Shown: one piece after another, positions 18,065 to 26,668 of the stretch
Numbering within the stretch: position 1 is the first letter of the stretch
Layout: the number at the start of each line of letters is the position of its first letter
From: Brevibacterium luteolum
Lineage (GTDB): Bacteria > Actinomycetota > Actinomycetes > Actinomycetales > Brevibacteriaceae
Assembly: GCF_013004595.1 (NCBI RefSeq)
Contig: NZ_JABEMC010000001.1
Location: forward strand, 310,001 to 374,000
Direction: 5' to 3'
Length of the DNA: 64,000 bases
The notes under the pieces: generated by a model
Database searches by the model: none
What the model was told of the DNA's origin: nothing
What the model saw: the letters and a program-made list of their open reading frames with translations, nothing else
Program-made: the position numbers and the translations under genes

Positions 18065-19315
18065 TCAGGTGCGCTCGGCCAGCCCGAGACGCTCAACCAG
18101 CTGGCGGCGCAGGGCGCGCCTGTCCGGTTTGCCCAGACCGGTCGCCGGCAGCGCATCGAGTTCGACCGCATAGACCGGCCGGTGCAGGCTCGGCAGGTCC
18201 GGCACCGAGGCGGTGAGCTGCTCGGCGAGCGCGCGTGCGGTGGCGACAGGGCCGCCGTCAGTCGTGCCGGGACGGTCAGTGACGATCGCGCAGGCGAGCA
18301 CCTCACCCCATTCGGCATCCGGCACGCCGGTGATGAGCACCTCGCGGACGCCAGCGGCTTCGAGGGCGGCAAGCAGCGTGTTCTCGACGGCCAGCGGGCT
18401 GATGTTCTCCCCACCGGAGATGACGACGTCATCGGCCCTGCCGAGGACGCTCAGCACCCCGTCGGTGATCGTCCCCAGATCGCTGGTGACGAACCGGCGG
18501 GCCCCGTCGTCACCGGTGGTGAACCCGCTGCCGGCCACCTCCTCGGGATCGGGGAGTGCGCGCAGCCGACCGCCGGTGACATCGACATAGCCGTCGGCGA
18601 GCACATCGCCGGCCAGCACCACCCGGCCGGTGTCGTCGATGCTGATGTCGACGTCTGCGAAGGGGACCCCGTCGTAGACGCAGCCCCCGCAGGTCTCGCT
18701 CATCCCGTAGGTGCGCACGATGTTCAGGCCGGCTGATGCGGCGCGGGCGAGCAGGCTGGGGGAGATCGCCGCCCCGCCGAGCAGGATCGCGTCGAAGGAG
18801 CGCGCGAGCTCAGCGGCGACCGGATCGGCCATGATGCGGGTGAGCTGGGTGGGCACGAGCGCGGTGTAGAGCGGTCCGGGCGGGCCGGATGAGGCGATTA
18901 TGTGCAGGGCCGCCTCCTGCAGCGCCATGACATCGGCGCTGAAGGACTGCGCGGTGAACGACCCGCGGGCGGCGAAGGGCACCGTCTGGGCCTGCAGCGA
19001 GCGCAGCACCACCTGCGTGCCGGCGATGTGGTTGACCGGCAGCGCCAGGTACCAGCGGCCGGGCCCGCCGAGGATTCCCTCGGTCGCCCGCGCCGAGGCG
19101 GTGAGTGCCTGAGCAGAAAGCGCCACTCCCTTGGCCGGCCCAGTGGTGCCCGAGGTGTGCACGACGAGGGCCGGGGGTCTGCGGCCGGTGCCGGCGTCGT
19201 CATAGCGGTGCGGGTCGATGACCGAGACCTGCCCGTCGCGGGTGGGCGGCAGCACGACGGTGTGCGCGCCTGTCATCGCCCGGCGCAGCAGTTCGGCGAG
19301 TTCGGTGTGGTCCAT
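18065..19315 (-). CDS. menE: O-succinylbenzoate-CoA ligase
   Basis: ANL-superfamily enzyme activating o-succinylbenzoate with ATP and CoA. 416 residues, short for the superfamily but normal for actinobacterial MenE. Motifs in order: HTSGTTGPAKGVALS (P-loop), YGMSETCGG, GRADDVVISGGENI, and a C-terminal catalytic lysine in ATGLGKPDRRAL. ATG 19315 is preceded by GTGAGGG at 8 nt. The gene lies about 20 nt after the menB stop, so the two are one transcript. Confidence 0.93.
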   Translation of the reverse strand: MDHTELAELLRRAMTGAHTVVLPPTRDGQVSVIDPHRYDDAGTGRRPPALVVHTSGTTGPAKGVALSAQALTASARATEGILGGPGRWYLALPVNHIAGTQVVLRSLQAQTVPFAARGSFTAQSFSADVMALQEAALHIIASSGPPGPLYTALVPTQLTRIMADPVAAELARSFDAILLGGAAISPSLLARAASAGLNIVRTYGMSETCGGCVYDGVPFADVDISIDDTGRVVLAGDVLADGYVDVTGGRLRALPDPEEVAGSGFTTGDDGARRFVTSDLGTITDGVLSVLGRADDVVISGGENISPLAVENTLLAALEAAGVREVLITGVPDAEWGEVLACAIVTDRPGTTDGGPVATARALAEQLTASVPDLPSLHRPVYAVELDALPATGLGKPDRRALRRQLVERLGLAERT

Positions 19316-19334
19316 CGAGCGGGCCCTCACCGGC

Positions 19335-20252
19335 TCAGTAGTACCAGGGGAACGGCGACCAGTCCGGGTCGCGCTTCTCCAAGAACGCATCCCGGCCCTC
19401 GACGGCCTCATCGGTCATATAGCCGAGGCGGGTGGCCTCACCGGCGAAGACCTGCTGGCCGACGAGACCGTCGTCGACGAGGTTGAAGGCGAACTTCAGC
19501 ATCCGCTGGGCGTTCGGGGACTTGCCGAGGATCTCGCTGGCCATCGTCAGGGCCGCGTTTTCGAGCTCGGCATGGTCGACGACCTCGTTGACCGCGCCCA
19601 TCTCGGCCATCTCCTGGGCGGAGTAGGTGCGGCCGAGGAAGAAGATCTCCCGGGCCCGCTTCTGCCCGACCATCTTCGCCAGATACGCCGAACCGTAGCC
19701 GGCATCATAGGAGCCGACGTCGGCGTCGGTCTGCTTGAACTTCGCATGCTCACGCGAGGCGATCGTCATATCGCACACGACGTGCAGGCTGTGCCCGCCG
19801 CCTGCCGCCCAGCCGGGAACGACGGCGATGACGATCTTGGGCATCGTGCGGATGAGCCGCTGGACTTCGAGGATGTGCAGGCGCCCGGCGCGCGCCGGGT
19901 CGACGGTCTCGGCGGTCTCGCCAGCGGCGTACTGGTAGCCGGAGCGGCCGCGGATACGCTGGTCGCCGCCGGAGCAGAACGCCCAGCCGCCGTCCTTCTC
20001 GCTCGGGCCGTTGCCGGTCAGCAGCACACAGCCGACGTCGGGAGTCTGCCGGGCGTGGTCGAGTGCGCGGTAAAGCTCATCGACGGTGTGCGGACGGAAG
20101 GCATTGCGCACCTCGGGCCGGTCGAAAGCGATGCGCACACAGCCGATGTCGGCACCGTCGGCGTCGATGGCGCGGTGGTAGGTGATGTCGGTGAAGTCGA
20201 AGCCGGGGACCGCACGCCAGCGGCTGGGGTCGAAGATCTCAGAGACAGACAT
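19335..20252 (-). CDS. menB: 1,4-dihydroxy-2-naphthoyl-CoA synthase
   Basis: Crotonase-fold ring-closing enzyme of menaquinone synthesis. 305 residues. Landmarks are AFCSGGDQRIRGRSGY (oxyanion/active loop), SYDAGYGSAYLAKMVGQ, and the family's C-terminal aromatic end WSPFPWYY. It forms an operon with menE and is divergent from menC, 59 bp away. It appears to be translated from a leaderless transcript. Confidence 0.95.
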   Translation of the reverse strand: MSVSEIFDPSRWRAVPGFDFTDITYHRAIDADGADIGCVRIAFDRPEVRNAFRPHTVDELYRALDHARQTPDVGCVLLTGNGPSEKDGGWAFCSGGDQRIRGRSGYQYAAGETAETVDPARAGRLHILEVQRLIRTMPKIVIAVVPGWAAGGGHSLHVVCDMTIASREHAKFKQTDADVGSYDAGYGSAYLAKMVGQKRAREIFFLGRTYSAQEMAEMGAVNEVVDHAELENAALTMASEILGKSPNAQRMLKFAFNLVDDGLVGQQVFAGEATRLGYMTDEAVEGRDAFLEKRDPDWSPFPWYY

Positions 20253-20258
20253 GTCCTA

Positions 20259-20264
20259 ACCCTA
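20259..20264 (-). promoter_or_regulatory. -10 hexamer TAGGGT for menB (leaderless)
   Basis: TAGGGT ends 6 nt before the menB ATG. It sits in a TTAGGGTTAGG stretch. Confidence 0.45.
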
Positions 20265-20299
20265 ACGCTTGGGCCCGTCGCAGGTGCCGGTGCGCGGCG

Positions 20300-20305
20300 T
20301 AGTGT
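20300..20305 (+). promoter_or_regulatory. -10 hexamer TAGTGT for menC
   Basis: TAGTGT is followed by GGAGGC and the menC ATG. The GGAGG would lie directly at the start codon, too close to act as a Shine-Dalgarno, which favours leaderless initiation. Confidence 0.4.
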
Positions 20306-20311
20306 GGAGGC

Positions 20312-21388
20312 ATGATCCCAGACTGGCTGGCCGACCTCGTCACCGGCACCGACGACCTCAATGAACTGCTGCCTGAGCGCCGCGTCGTCGAGCTGCCGAT
20401 GATCACCCGCTTCCGCGGCATCACCTCCCGGCAGGCACTCATCTTCCAGGGGCCTGCCGGCTGGTCGGAGTTCTCACCGTTCGTCGAATACGCCGCGCCC
20501 GAGGCGGCACGCTGGCTGGCAGGTGCGCTAGAGTTCGGCCACCGGCCGGCTCCAGAACCCCTGCGCGATGCCGTCCCGCTCAACGGCACCATCCCCGACT
20601 GCCCGCCCGAGGCGGTGCCGGGTCTCATCGCCCGCTACCCGGGTGCCGGAACCTTCAAGATCAAGATCGCCGCCCGCGGGATCACGAGCCTGGACACTGA
20701 TCTTGCGCGCATCCGCGCCGTCCGCGCCCACGCTCCGGCAGCCCGGCTGCGCTTCGACGCCAACGCCGGCTACCCGCTCGCAGACGCCCAGCAGCTGTGT
20801 GCCGCCATCGCTGAGCTGCCGGAGGTGGGCGACTGGCTGGAGTACATCGAACAGCCGGTCGCCGCGGTCGAGGATCTCGCCCGGCTGCGGGAGTGGATCG
20901 CCGCCCGCGGGCTGCCTATCCGCATCGCTGCCGATGAGTCGATCCGCAAGGCCGATGACCCCTACCGGGTCGCAGCTCTCGGGGCGGCCGATGTCATCAT
21001 CGTCAAAGCCCAGCCGCTCGGCGGCGCCCAGCACGCTGCCGAGGTCGTCACCGGATGCGGGCTGCCCGCTGTCGTGTCATCAGCCCTGGAGACCGGCATC
21101 GGGCTGCGGGCAGGCGCGCTGCTGGCCGCCAGCCTGCCGGTCGACGCCGCTGCAGAGGCGATCTTCACCGGCCCACCGGCCTGCGGGCTGGGCACCGGGG
21201 CGCTCTTCACCGAGGACATCCTCAGCGCACCCGGCCCAGGCGGTGCAGCAAATGCCGCAACGCTGCCGGCAACCCGCACGACACCTGATCTGCTGCTGCT
21301 CGCCGCCCACACCGCCGACGACGAAACCTGCGCCTGGTGGGACGCCCGAGTGCACGACTGCCTGACCGAACTGCGCCGCCTAGCCTGA
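20312..21388 (+). CDS. menC: O-succinylbenzoate synthase
   Basis: Enolase-superfamily dehydratase making o-succinylbenzoate. 358 residues. The KxK catalytic motif is TFKIKIA, metal ligands are in RFDANAGY, YIEQP and AADESIRK, and the second catalytic lysine is in IIVKAQPLGG. It is a stand-alone gene divergent from menB-menE. Downstream it converges on a degenerate minus-strand frame. Confidence 0.93.
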   Translation: MIPDWLADLVTGTDDLNELLPERRVVELPMITRFRGITSRQALIFQGPAGWSEFSPFVEYAAPEAARWLAGALEFGHRPAPEPLRDAVPLNGTIPDCPPEAVPGLIARYPGAGTFKIKIAARGITSLDTDLARIRAVRAHAPAARLRFDANAGYPLADAQQLCAAIAELPEVGDWLEYIEQPVAAVEDLARLREWIAARGLPIRIAADESIRKADDPYRVAALGAADVIIVKAQPLGGAQHAAEVVTGCGLPAVVSSALETGIGLRAGALLAASLPVDAAAEAIFTGPPACGLGTGALFTEDILSAPGPGGAANAATLPATRTTPDLLLLAAHTADDETCAWWDARVHDCLTELRRLA

Positions 21389-21392
21389 ACTC

Positions 21393-21780
21393 TCAGCCGA
21401 GTGGGCGGAGACGAGCGTATTGCCGGCCTGGGCATAGATGTAGAGGAACACGAACCCGTCCGCCTGCTTCTCCGCATAGCCGAGTGCCGCATCGCACCGT
21501 CGACCTCCACGTCGAAAGGCGTAAGCGTCGAGGACGCACAGGTCTCGCCACCGCTCGTGCGCTCGCAGCCGGCACACGCCTCGACATAGACACGCGCCTG
21601 CTCGATGCCCGCCTCGGCGGCATGGAGCTGGCTAACCGGATGCCCGCCGCAGGCGAAGCCCACACCCTGACGCAAGGGGTGGAAGCGTTGCTCATCGGCG
21701 ACGCGGCACAGAGGCTGCTCTCTGGCCCCTTGTCGAAGCGGTGTGACTTCCGGCAGTCGGCACACGTGCTGCTGCGCCAA
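21393..21780 (-). pseudogene. Possible frameshifted Cys-rich minus-strand gene after the esterase
   Basis: Between menC and the esterase, the minus strand reads a coherent protein in two frames. From about 21780 to 21500 it runs through GFACGGHPV, EACAGCERTSGGETC and TLTPFDVEVDG. From about 21495 down to the stop near 21382 (inside the menC 3' end) the neighbouring frame gives CDAALGYAEKQADGFVFLY and AQAGNTLVSAHSAESSG. Adding one base near 21500 would join them. It begins 47 nt after the esterase stop in the same direction. I recognise no family. It could be a decayed gene, a sequencing error or chance. Confidence 0.35.
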
Positions 21781-21826
21781 TAGCCGCCACCCGGTGTCTG
21801 CTGCCGGGTCTCAGCGTGCCCTGACG

Positions 21827-23302
21827 TCAGCGCTGATCATCGGCGTCCCCGCGGCGACGCTTCCAGGCCCTGGATGCGGCCGGCACCGGTGCACAGGGGG
21901 CGATCGTCACATGCGTGATCTCATCCTGGCCCCAGGTGCGGTAGTGGCGGGTGCGTCGGCCGGGCACGATCGGATCGTGCAGCGCTCCGGCCATCCGTCC
22001 GGTGAAGTCGAGTCGGCCCTGCGCATCGGCGCGCAGCCTCGAGACAGACGCCGACAGCGGCGAAGAGATCCGCAGTTCATACTTCTCACCCGGGTGGTAC
22101 AGCGCAGGAGTGCGGATGCGGAACGTGCCCGCCCCGTTGAGGGTGAACCCGGCAGTCGTCACCTGCCCGAAGGTCACCAGCTGCGCGCGCCTGCGCGAGA
22201 TCGAGACCTCCCAGCCGTGCACGGAGAACACCGGCAGACCGGTGATGAAGGTGAACGCCCTGCCATCGGCGACGTGGCCACCACCTCGGGAACGGCGGCC
22301 GGCGGCACCCTGGGCGGCCAGGCGCTGCGGCAGCGCGGTGAGCCACTCGCCGAGTTCGCGCTGCCAGGCGAACCAGTTGTGCAGGCCGGTGGCGCGCGGC
22401 GTCCACATGTGCCTGATGCCCAGCTCGCTCAGCCGCTGGTGGAAGGACTCACCGTGGTGGCTGACGCTGGCCTCCAGCACGTCGACGTGCTCCTCGGCCT
22501 CCTCGGGGTCCGGGTCGCCGGAGCCGGCGGTGAACCACAGATCGGTGGCGGCGAGGTTCTCCGCCAGGTGCAGCGGGGAGTTGGCCAGCCATTCGGCCTT
22601 GTCGCGGCGCGGATCGCCGAACAGCGAACGCGGTTCGCCGCCCTCGCGCAGCGAGATGATGTCCATGAGCGGCACGGCGGCCAGCGGGTCGAGCGGGGAG
22701 GAGAATGCGGCAGCCGCGCAGTAGCGGTCGGGATGCCAGGCGGCGTACTTCATCGCCGCATATCCGCCCATCGACAGGCCGGCCAGGATCTGGCCGCCGC
22801 GTTCGGCGTTGACGGAATAGCGGCCGGTGACGAAGTCGACGAGCTCCCCGGTGTGGAACTTCGGCCAGTCGAGCAGCGTATCGCCGAAGGCATGCGTCGA
22901 GTAGCTCGCCGCCCCGGCATCGGGCATGACGACGAGATACGGGCTCTCAGCGGTGATCCGCTCAGCAGCCCCGAGGTCGGTCCAGGAGCGGAAGTCATCG
23001 CCGGAGCCGTGGAAGAGGTAGATGACGTCGGCGACCTCGCTCGGGGTGCCCGGCAGCAGCACCCGCAGCCCGACAGTGCGCGACAGGGCGGGGGAGTAGA
23101 CGAAGAACTCGCGCAGCCGGCGGGAGAGTTTGCGCTTCTCCCGCACATGGAAGCGGGCGGCGTCCTCGCCGGTGGGTTCGGGGCCGAGGAAGGTGAGCGT
23201 CTGGTTGCGGCCGGGGAACTCGCCGGCCCGGTTGCGGGCAGCGGTCAGGGCGCGCACGGCGCGCGCGCCGACGGAGAGCATGATGTGACGTCGCTGGATC
23301 AT
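21827..23302 (-). CDS. Esterase-D/antigen-85-like alpha/beta hydrolase with extra beta domain
   Basis: 491 residues. After a basic N-terminus comes an alpha/beta-hydrolase of the esterase (PF00756) type. It has FHGSGDDFRSW, the nucleophile elbow GLSMGGYAAM, the acid region DLWFTAGSGDPD and the histidine in TGLHNWFAWQ. The last 150 residues or so, after an Arg/Gly linker, form a separate, strand-rich domain of unknown type. No classical signal peptide is obvious. ATG 23302 follows GCGAGGA at 5 nt. It is too divergent from MenH to propose that role despite lying between men genes. Confidence 0.8.
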   Translation of the reverse strand: MIQRRHIMLSVGARAVRALTAARNRAGEFPGRNQTLTFLGPEPTGEDAARFHVREKRKLSRRLREFFVYSPALSRTVGLRVLLPGTPSEVADVIYLFHGSGDDFRSWTDLGAAERITAESPYLVVMPDAGAASYSTHAFGDTLLDWPKFHTGELVDFVTGRYSVNAERGGQILAGLSMGGYAAMKYAAWHPDRYCAAAAFSSPLDPLAAVPLMDIISLREGGEPRSLFGDPRRDKAEWLANSPLHLAENLAATDLWFTAGSGDPDPEEAEEHVDVLEASVSHHGESFHQRLSELGIRHMWTPRATGLHNWFAWQRELGEWLTALPQRLAAQGAAGRRSRGGGHVADGRAFTFITGLPVFSVHGWEVSISRRRAQLVTFGQVTTAGFTLNGAGTFRIRTPALYHPGEKYELRISSPLSASVSRLRADAQGRLDFTGRMAGALHDPIVPGRRTRHYRTWGQDEITHVTIAPCAPVPAASRAWKRRRGDADDQR

Positions 23303-23399
23303 AAACGTCCTCGCAGGGGTCGGCAGAGGTGGGCGCGACACGGGGTCTCACCGCTCACGATAGGACGTGTGGGTGAACGGGAGGAGACGGGCGTGCGAC

Positions 23400-24359
23400 T
23401 CAGTGCTGGGGATTGGCTGCCCGGCGGCGCTCGGTGCGCACGCTCGGCAGCAGCTGGCCCTGCCGGTGGGCGAGGAAGAGCATCGCCAGGCTGGCCAGCG
23501 AGCACACCATGACGGTGATGACCGATCCCTCCATGCCGAGGTCCCCGCCGGTCAGCCAGTCCGGCCCGGAGAATGTCGCAGCGAACAGACCGTCCCCGGA
23601 ACCGACGCCGGAGACCGGGGAGCTGAAGATGCCACCGGAGAGGAAGTTCCACGTGGCGTGGATGCCGATCGGCAGCCACAGCCGGCGGGTGAGCAGATAG
23701 GCCCCGCCCAGCAGCAGACCGGCCTCCACCGCGATCGCGGTCGCACCCCACCAGCTGGAGCCGGGATTGCCCAGATGCGCGGCACCGAACAGCGCTGAGG
23801 AGATGATGAGTGCTGCCCATGAGCCGAACCACGCATCGAGGATCCGCAGCAGGATCCCGCGGAAGACGATCTCCTCGACGACGCCGGCGCTGATCCCGCT
23901 GGCCAGGCCGATGAGGATCCCGTCACTGAGCTGGATGCCGGTGATCCGGTAGCCGCCGAGCAGCGCGATGATGCCGATCGCTGCGAGGATGACCGCGACA
24001 CCGACGGTGATGCCGAAGAGGAACTCGATGGTCTTCGAACCGCCGCGCAGCCCCTGACCCGGATCACCGCCGATCCAGCCGACGATGAGCCGGTAGAGCA
24101 GCAGCGCAACGGCGGCGGCCGCGCAGGCGCTGATGACGGCGATCCAGCCGGGCCGGGCGATGGTGCCCGGATCGGTGATCTCGATAGGGTGGCCGGAAAG
24201 GTTCAGCAGCGCCCAGTCGACGGCGAGCAGTACGACGCTCGTGATGATGAACAGGACGATCCCGGCGAGCAGCTGCAGGATCCGCCGCCGGTCCGTGCGC
24301 TGCGTCGTGGGCTCCTCAGGCTCAGAGCGCAGCAGATAGGGATGCGGCGGGTAGGTCAT
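23400..24359 (-). CDS. CPBP-family intramembrane metalloprotease
   Basis: 319 residues with about eight membrane segments. The Abi/CPBP motifs are in order: VVEEIVFRG (Glu-Glu...Arg), FGAAHLGNP, and HATWNF. These are the residues of the membrane-embedded glutamic-type protease site. The physiological substrate is unknown; relatives process prenylated proteins or provide bacteriocin self-immunity. It is divergent from menD and probably leaderless. Confidence 0.9.
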   Translation of the reverse strand: MTYPPHPYLLRSEPEEPTTQRTDRRRILQLLAGIVLFIITSVVLLAVDWALLNLSGHPIEITDPGTIARPGWIAVISACAAAAVALLLYRLIVGWIGGDPGQGLRGGSKTIEFLFGITVGVAVILAAIGIIALLGGYRITGIQLSDGILIGLASGISAGVVEEIVFRGILLRILDAWFGSWAALIISSALFGAAHLGNPGSSWWGATAIAVEAGLLLGGAYLLTRRLWLPIGIHATWNFLSGGIFSSPVSGVGSGDGLFAATFSGPDWLTGGDLGMEGSVITVMVCSLASLAMLFLAHRQGQLLPSVRTERRRAANPQH

Positions 24360-24365
24360 GAGCAC

Positions 24366-24371
24366 ATTCTA
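24366..24371 (-). promoter_or_regulatory. -10 hexamer TAGAAT for the CPBP protease gene (leaderless)
   Basis: TAGAAT ends 6 nt before the ATG at 24359. Confidence 0.5.
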
Positions 24372-24435
24372 AGCGGTCCCGCAGAGCGCCCGGCACGCTG
24401 CCACCGGAGCAGGAACAGCTTTCGGACGGGCGTGG

Positions 24436-24441
24436 TTGAAT
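24436..24441 (+). promoter_or_regulatory. -10-like hexamer TTGAAT for menD
   Basis: TTGAAT is 7 nt before the menD ATG at 24449. The GAGGTG between them is adjacent to the start and too close to be a normal Shine-Dalgarno. Confidence 0.3.
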
Positions 24442-24448
24442 CGAGGTG

Positions 24449-26125
24449 ATGAACACCTCTCCTGATCAGCAGCTGCAGCCCTCGACCGCGGTGGCCCGCG
24501 CCGTCGTCCGCGCCCTGACCGCCGCTGGGGTGCGCGATGTCGTCATCTGCCCCGGCTCCCGGTCAGCACCCCTGACCTATGCGCTCGCGCAGGCAGCCGC
24601 GGCCGGCCGGATTGACACGTTCGTGCGCATCGACGAGCGCTCGGCAGCGTTCCTCGCCCTCGGCCTGGCCAAAGGCCACCGGATCGCAGGGCACCCCCGC
24701 CCGGTCGCCGTCGTCACCACCTCGGGTTCGGCGGTCGCGAACCTCCACCCGGCGTTCGTCGAAGCCGCCTACGCCCACCTGCCGCTCATCGCGCTCACCG
24801 CCGACCGGCCTGCCCGGCTGCGCGGCACCGGCGCCAATCAGACTCTCGATGCCCAGGCGACGATGCTGCCCGAGGCGCTCACCGGCTGCGACATCCCCGT
24901 CGGCGCCGCTGATGCCGAGGCGATCGCCGGGCGCTGCCTGGCAGCGGCCTGCGGTGCCGGGCCGGGTGGGCAGCCGGGACCGGTGCAGATCAACGTCCAG
25001 TTCGACGTCCCGCTCGTGCCCACCGCCGCCGAGGCGGCAGACGACTGGACAGCAGAGCTCACGTGCCCGCCGGTCCCCGCGCCGATCCCCGTGACCGAGA
25101 TAGTGGAGACGGCGCAGATCACCGCCGCTGCCGAAGCGCTGACTGCCGCGGCCGGGGAGACGATCGTGCTCGGCGGGGATGTTCACGGCTTCCCGCTTGC
25201 AGGTCTCGCCGCAGCATTGGAAGCCACCGGTGTGCCGATCCTGGCCGAACCCTCCTGTCCGCTCGTCGACTCCAGCGCCGCGGTGCCGACCCACCCGCAG
25301 GTCCTCGAGGCGCACCCACAGCTTCTCGACGAGTGCCGGCGGGTCGTGGTCATCGGCAAACCGACCCTGTTCAGGCCCGATGCGAAGCTGCTGGCCTCCG
25401 ACCGGCAGATCATCCGCATCCCCGCCGGCGCTGAGGTGGGCCTCGCCTCGGCACTCGACGCCGAACGCGACGCCGAATGCGATGCCGAACGTCCTGCTGG
25501 TGCGGGCCGCTGGTCGGGCCGCTGGATCGAGGCCGGCCGGAAGCTCACCGGAACCGGCGGCAAGCGGGCGGAGATCGTGCAGGCGGCGCTCACCGCTGCG
25601 CCTGATGCGGTGCGCCCGCACGTCTATGCAGCCAGCTCCTCGGCCATCCGCGTCATCGCCGAGACCATCCACGCCGTACCGGTCGACCGGCGCGCGCAGG
25701 TGCATGCCTCGCGCGGACTGGCCGGCATCGACGGGCTCATCTCGACAGCCACCGGGTTCTCCCGGGCACTTGACCCGGCCGTGCCGGTGCGGCTCATCAT
25801 CGGGGACCTGGCGATGCTGCATGAGATCGGCGGGCTGCTGCGCGAAGCAGGCGAGGAGCTGCCGGCGCTGCAGATCATCGTGCTCAACGATGACGGCGGG
25901 CAGATCTTCGCCGGACTCGAACACGGCCAGGATCACCTCGTGCCCTACTTCGAACGCTACTTCGCCACCCCGCACGGCCGGGGCTTCGCCACCCTGGCTG
26001 CCGGCTACGGCTGGCCGCACACACAGGTCGACAGTGCCGAGGCGCTCGCCCGGGTGCTCGCGGCTGGCGAGCCGGGCATCATCGAGGTGCCGCTGCCGTC
26101 CGTGGCCAGCCCAGCAGCCAGCTGA
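24449..26125 (+). CDS. menD: SEPHCHC synthase (MenD)
   Basis: ThDP-dependent enzyme joining 2-oxoglutarate to isochorismate. 558 residues. Seen: CPGSRSAPL, the activating Glu region RIDERSAAFLALGLAKG, TSGSAVANLHPAF, and the ThDP/Mg motif around LNDDGGQIFAGLEHG. The first in-frame start is GTG 24446, immediately before ATG 24449. A repeated Glu/Arg/Asp stretch (DAERDAECDAERPAG) near residue 345 looks like a local duplication. It converges on the minus-strand menF operon. Confidence 0.95.
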   Translation: MNTSPDQQLQPSTAVARAVVRALTAAGVRDVVICPGSRSAPLTYALAQAAAAGRIDTFVRIDERSAAFLALGLAKGHRIAGHPRPVAVVTTSGSAVANLHPAFVEAAYAHLPLIALTADRPARLRGTGANQTLDAQATMLPEALTGCDIPVGAADAEAIAGRCLAAACGAGPGGQPGPVQINVQFDVPLVPTAAEAADDWTAELTCPPVPAPIPVTEIVETAQITAAAEALTAAAGETIVLGGDVHGFPLAGLAAALEATGVPILAEPSCPLVDSSAAVPTHPQVLEAHPQLLDECRRVVVIGKPTLFRPDAKLLASDRQIIRIPAGAEVGLASALDAERDAECDAERPAGAGRWSGRWIEAGRKLTGTGGKRAEIVQAALTAAPDAVRPHVYAASSSAIRVIAETIHAVPVDRRAQVHASRGLAGIDGLISTATGFSRALDPAVPVRLIIGDLAMLHEIGGLLREAGEELPALQIIVLNDDGGQIFAGLEHGQDHLVPYFERYFATPHGRGFATLAAGYGWPHTQVDSAEALARVLAAGEPGIIEVPLPSVASPAAS

Positions 26126-26152
26126 GTCTGGCGTCAGCCACCGCCGCAGGAT

Positions 26153-26668
26153 TCAGGCGCTGCCGCGGCGCTGCGCGCGCCTGCGGGCAGCAGCGATGAG
26201 ACTGAGAGCCACTCCGGCGATGAGGATGCCACCAGCAGCGAGCATGATGACCGCGGCGGTGGTCGCCCCGCCGTCGGATGGGGCGAAGAGGTCGGTGACA
26301 TAGCCGATGAGGAACGTCCCGGCCCCGGCGTAGACGACGATGTTGGCGACCTTGCCGAGTCCGGTGGCCGGGTTCTCGGCTGAGTCGGTGAACTCGCGGC
26401 GCGAATCGTCGTGCCGGGTGCCGCCGGAGGTGACGTCGTGCTCGGCATCACCGTCATGGTCACCGGTGCCGTCGTCGAAGGACCCGGCGACCGTGCTCGC
26501 CACCTGCAGGCCGAAGCCGGTGGCGATGAGCACGGCGGCGACGGTGAGGACGAACTCCTGACCAGCCGGCGGCTCGTCACCGAAGAACCTGAGCAGGAAG
26601 CTGATGAGCGCACTGAACGCGACGATGACCGCACCTGCGAAGATCGCCAGATACCCGGACCTACGCAT
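26153..26668 (-). CDS. Four-helix membrane protein of unknown function, coupled to menF
   Basis: 171 residues with four predicted helices (about 5-28, 37-60, 110-132 and 140-163). The second and third helices are separated by an acidic, Asp/His-rich loop (DDGTGDHDGDAEHD). The start ATG overlaps the menF stop by 8 nt and has a GGGAGGG Shine-Dalgarno inside menF, so it is co-translated with isochorismate synthase. I do not recognise the family. Confidence 0.75.
   Translation of the reverse strand: MRRSGYLAIFAGAVIVAFSALISFLLRFFGDEPPAGQEFVLTVAAVLIATGFGLQVASTVAGSFDDGTGDHDGDAEHDVTSGGTRHDDSRREFTDSAENPATGLGKVANIVVYAGAGTFLIGYVTDLFAPSDGGATTAAVIMLAAGGILIAGVALSLIAAARRRAQRRGSA

Noticed and set aside
20253-20265. 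Telomere-like TTAGGGTTAGG
   Set aside because: A single short occurrence that coincides with the menB -10 region; chance.
21827-23302. The esterase as the missing MenH
   Set aside because: It is about 490 residues with an esterase-D/antigen-85-like layout and an extra beta domain, unlike the compact single-domain MenH of about 250-290 residues.
21743-23512. 589-codon plus-strand open frame over the esterase
   Set aside because: Antisense to a protein with a clear catalytic triad; composition is Arg/Gly/Glu/His noise.
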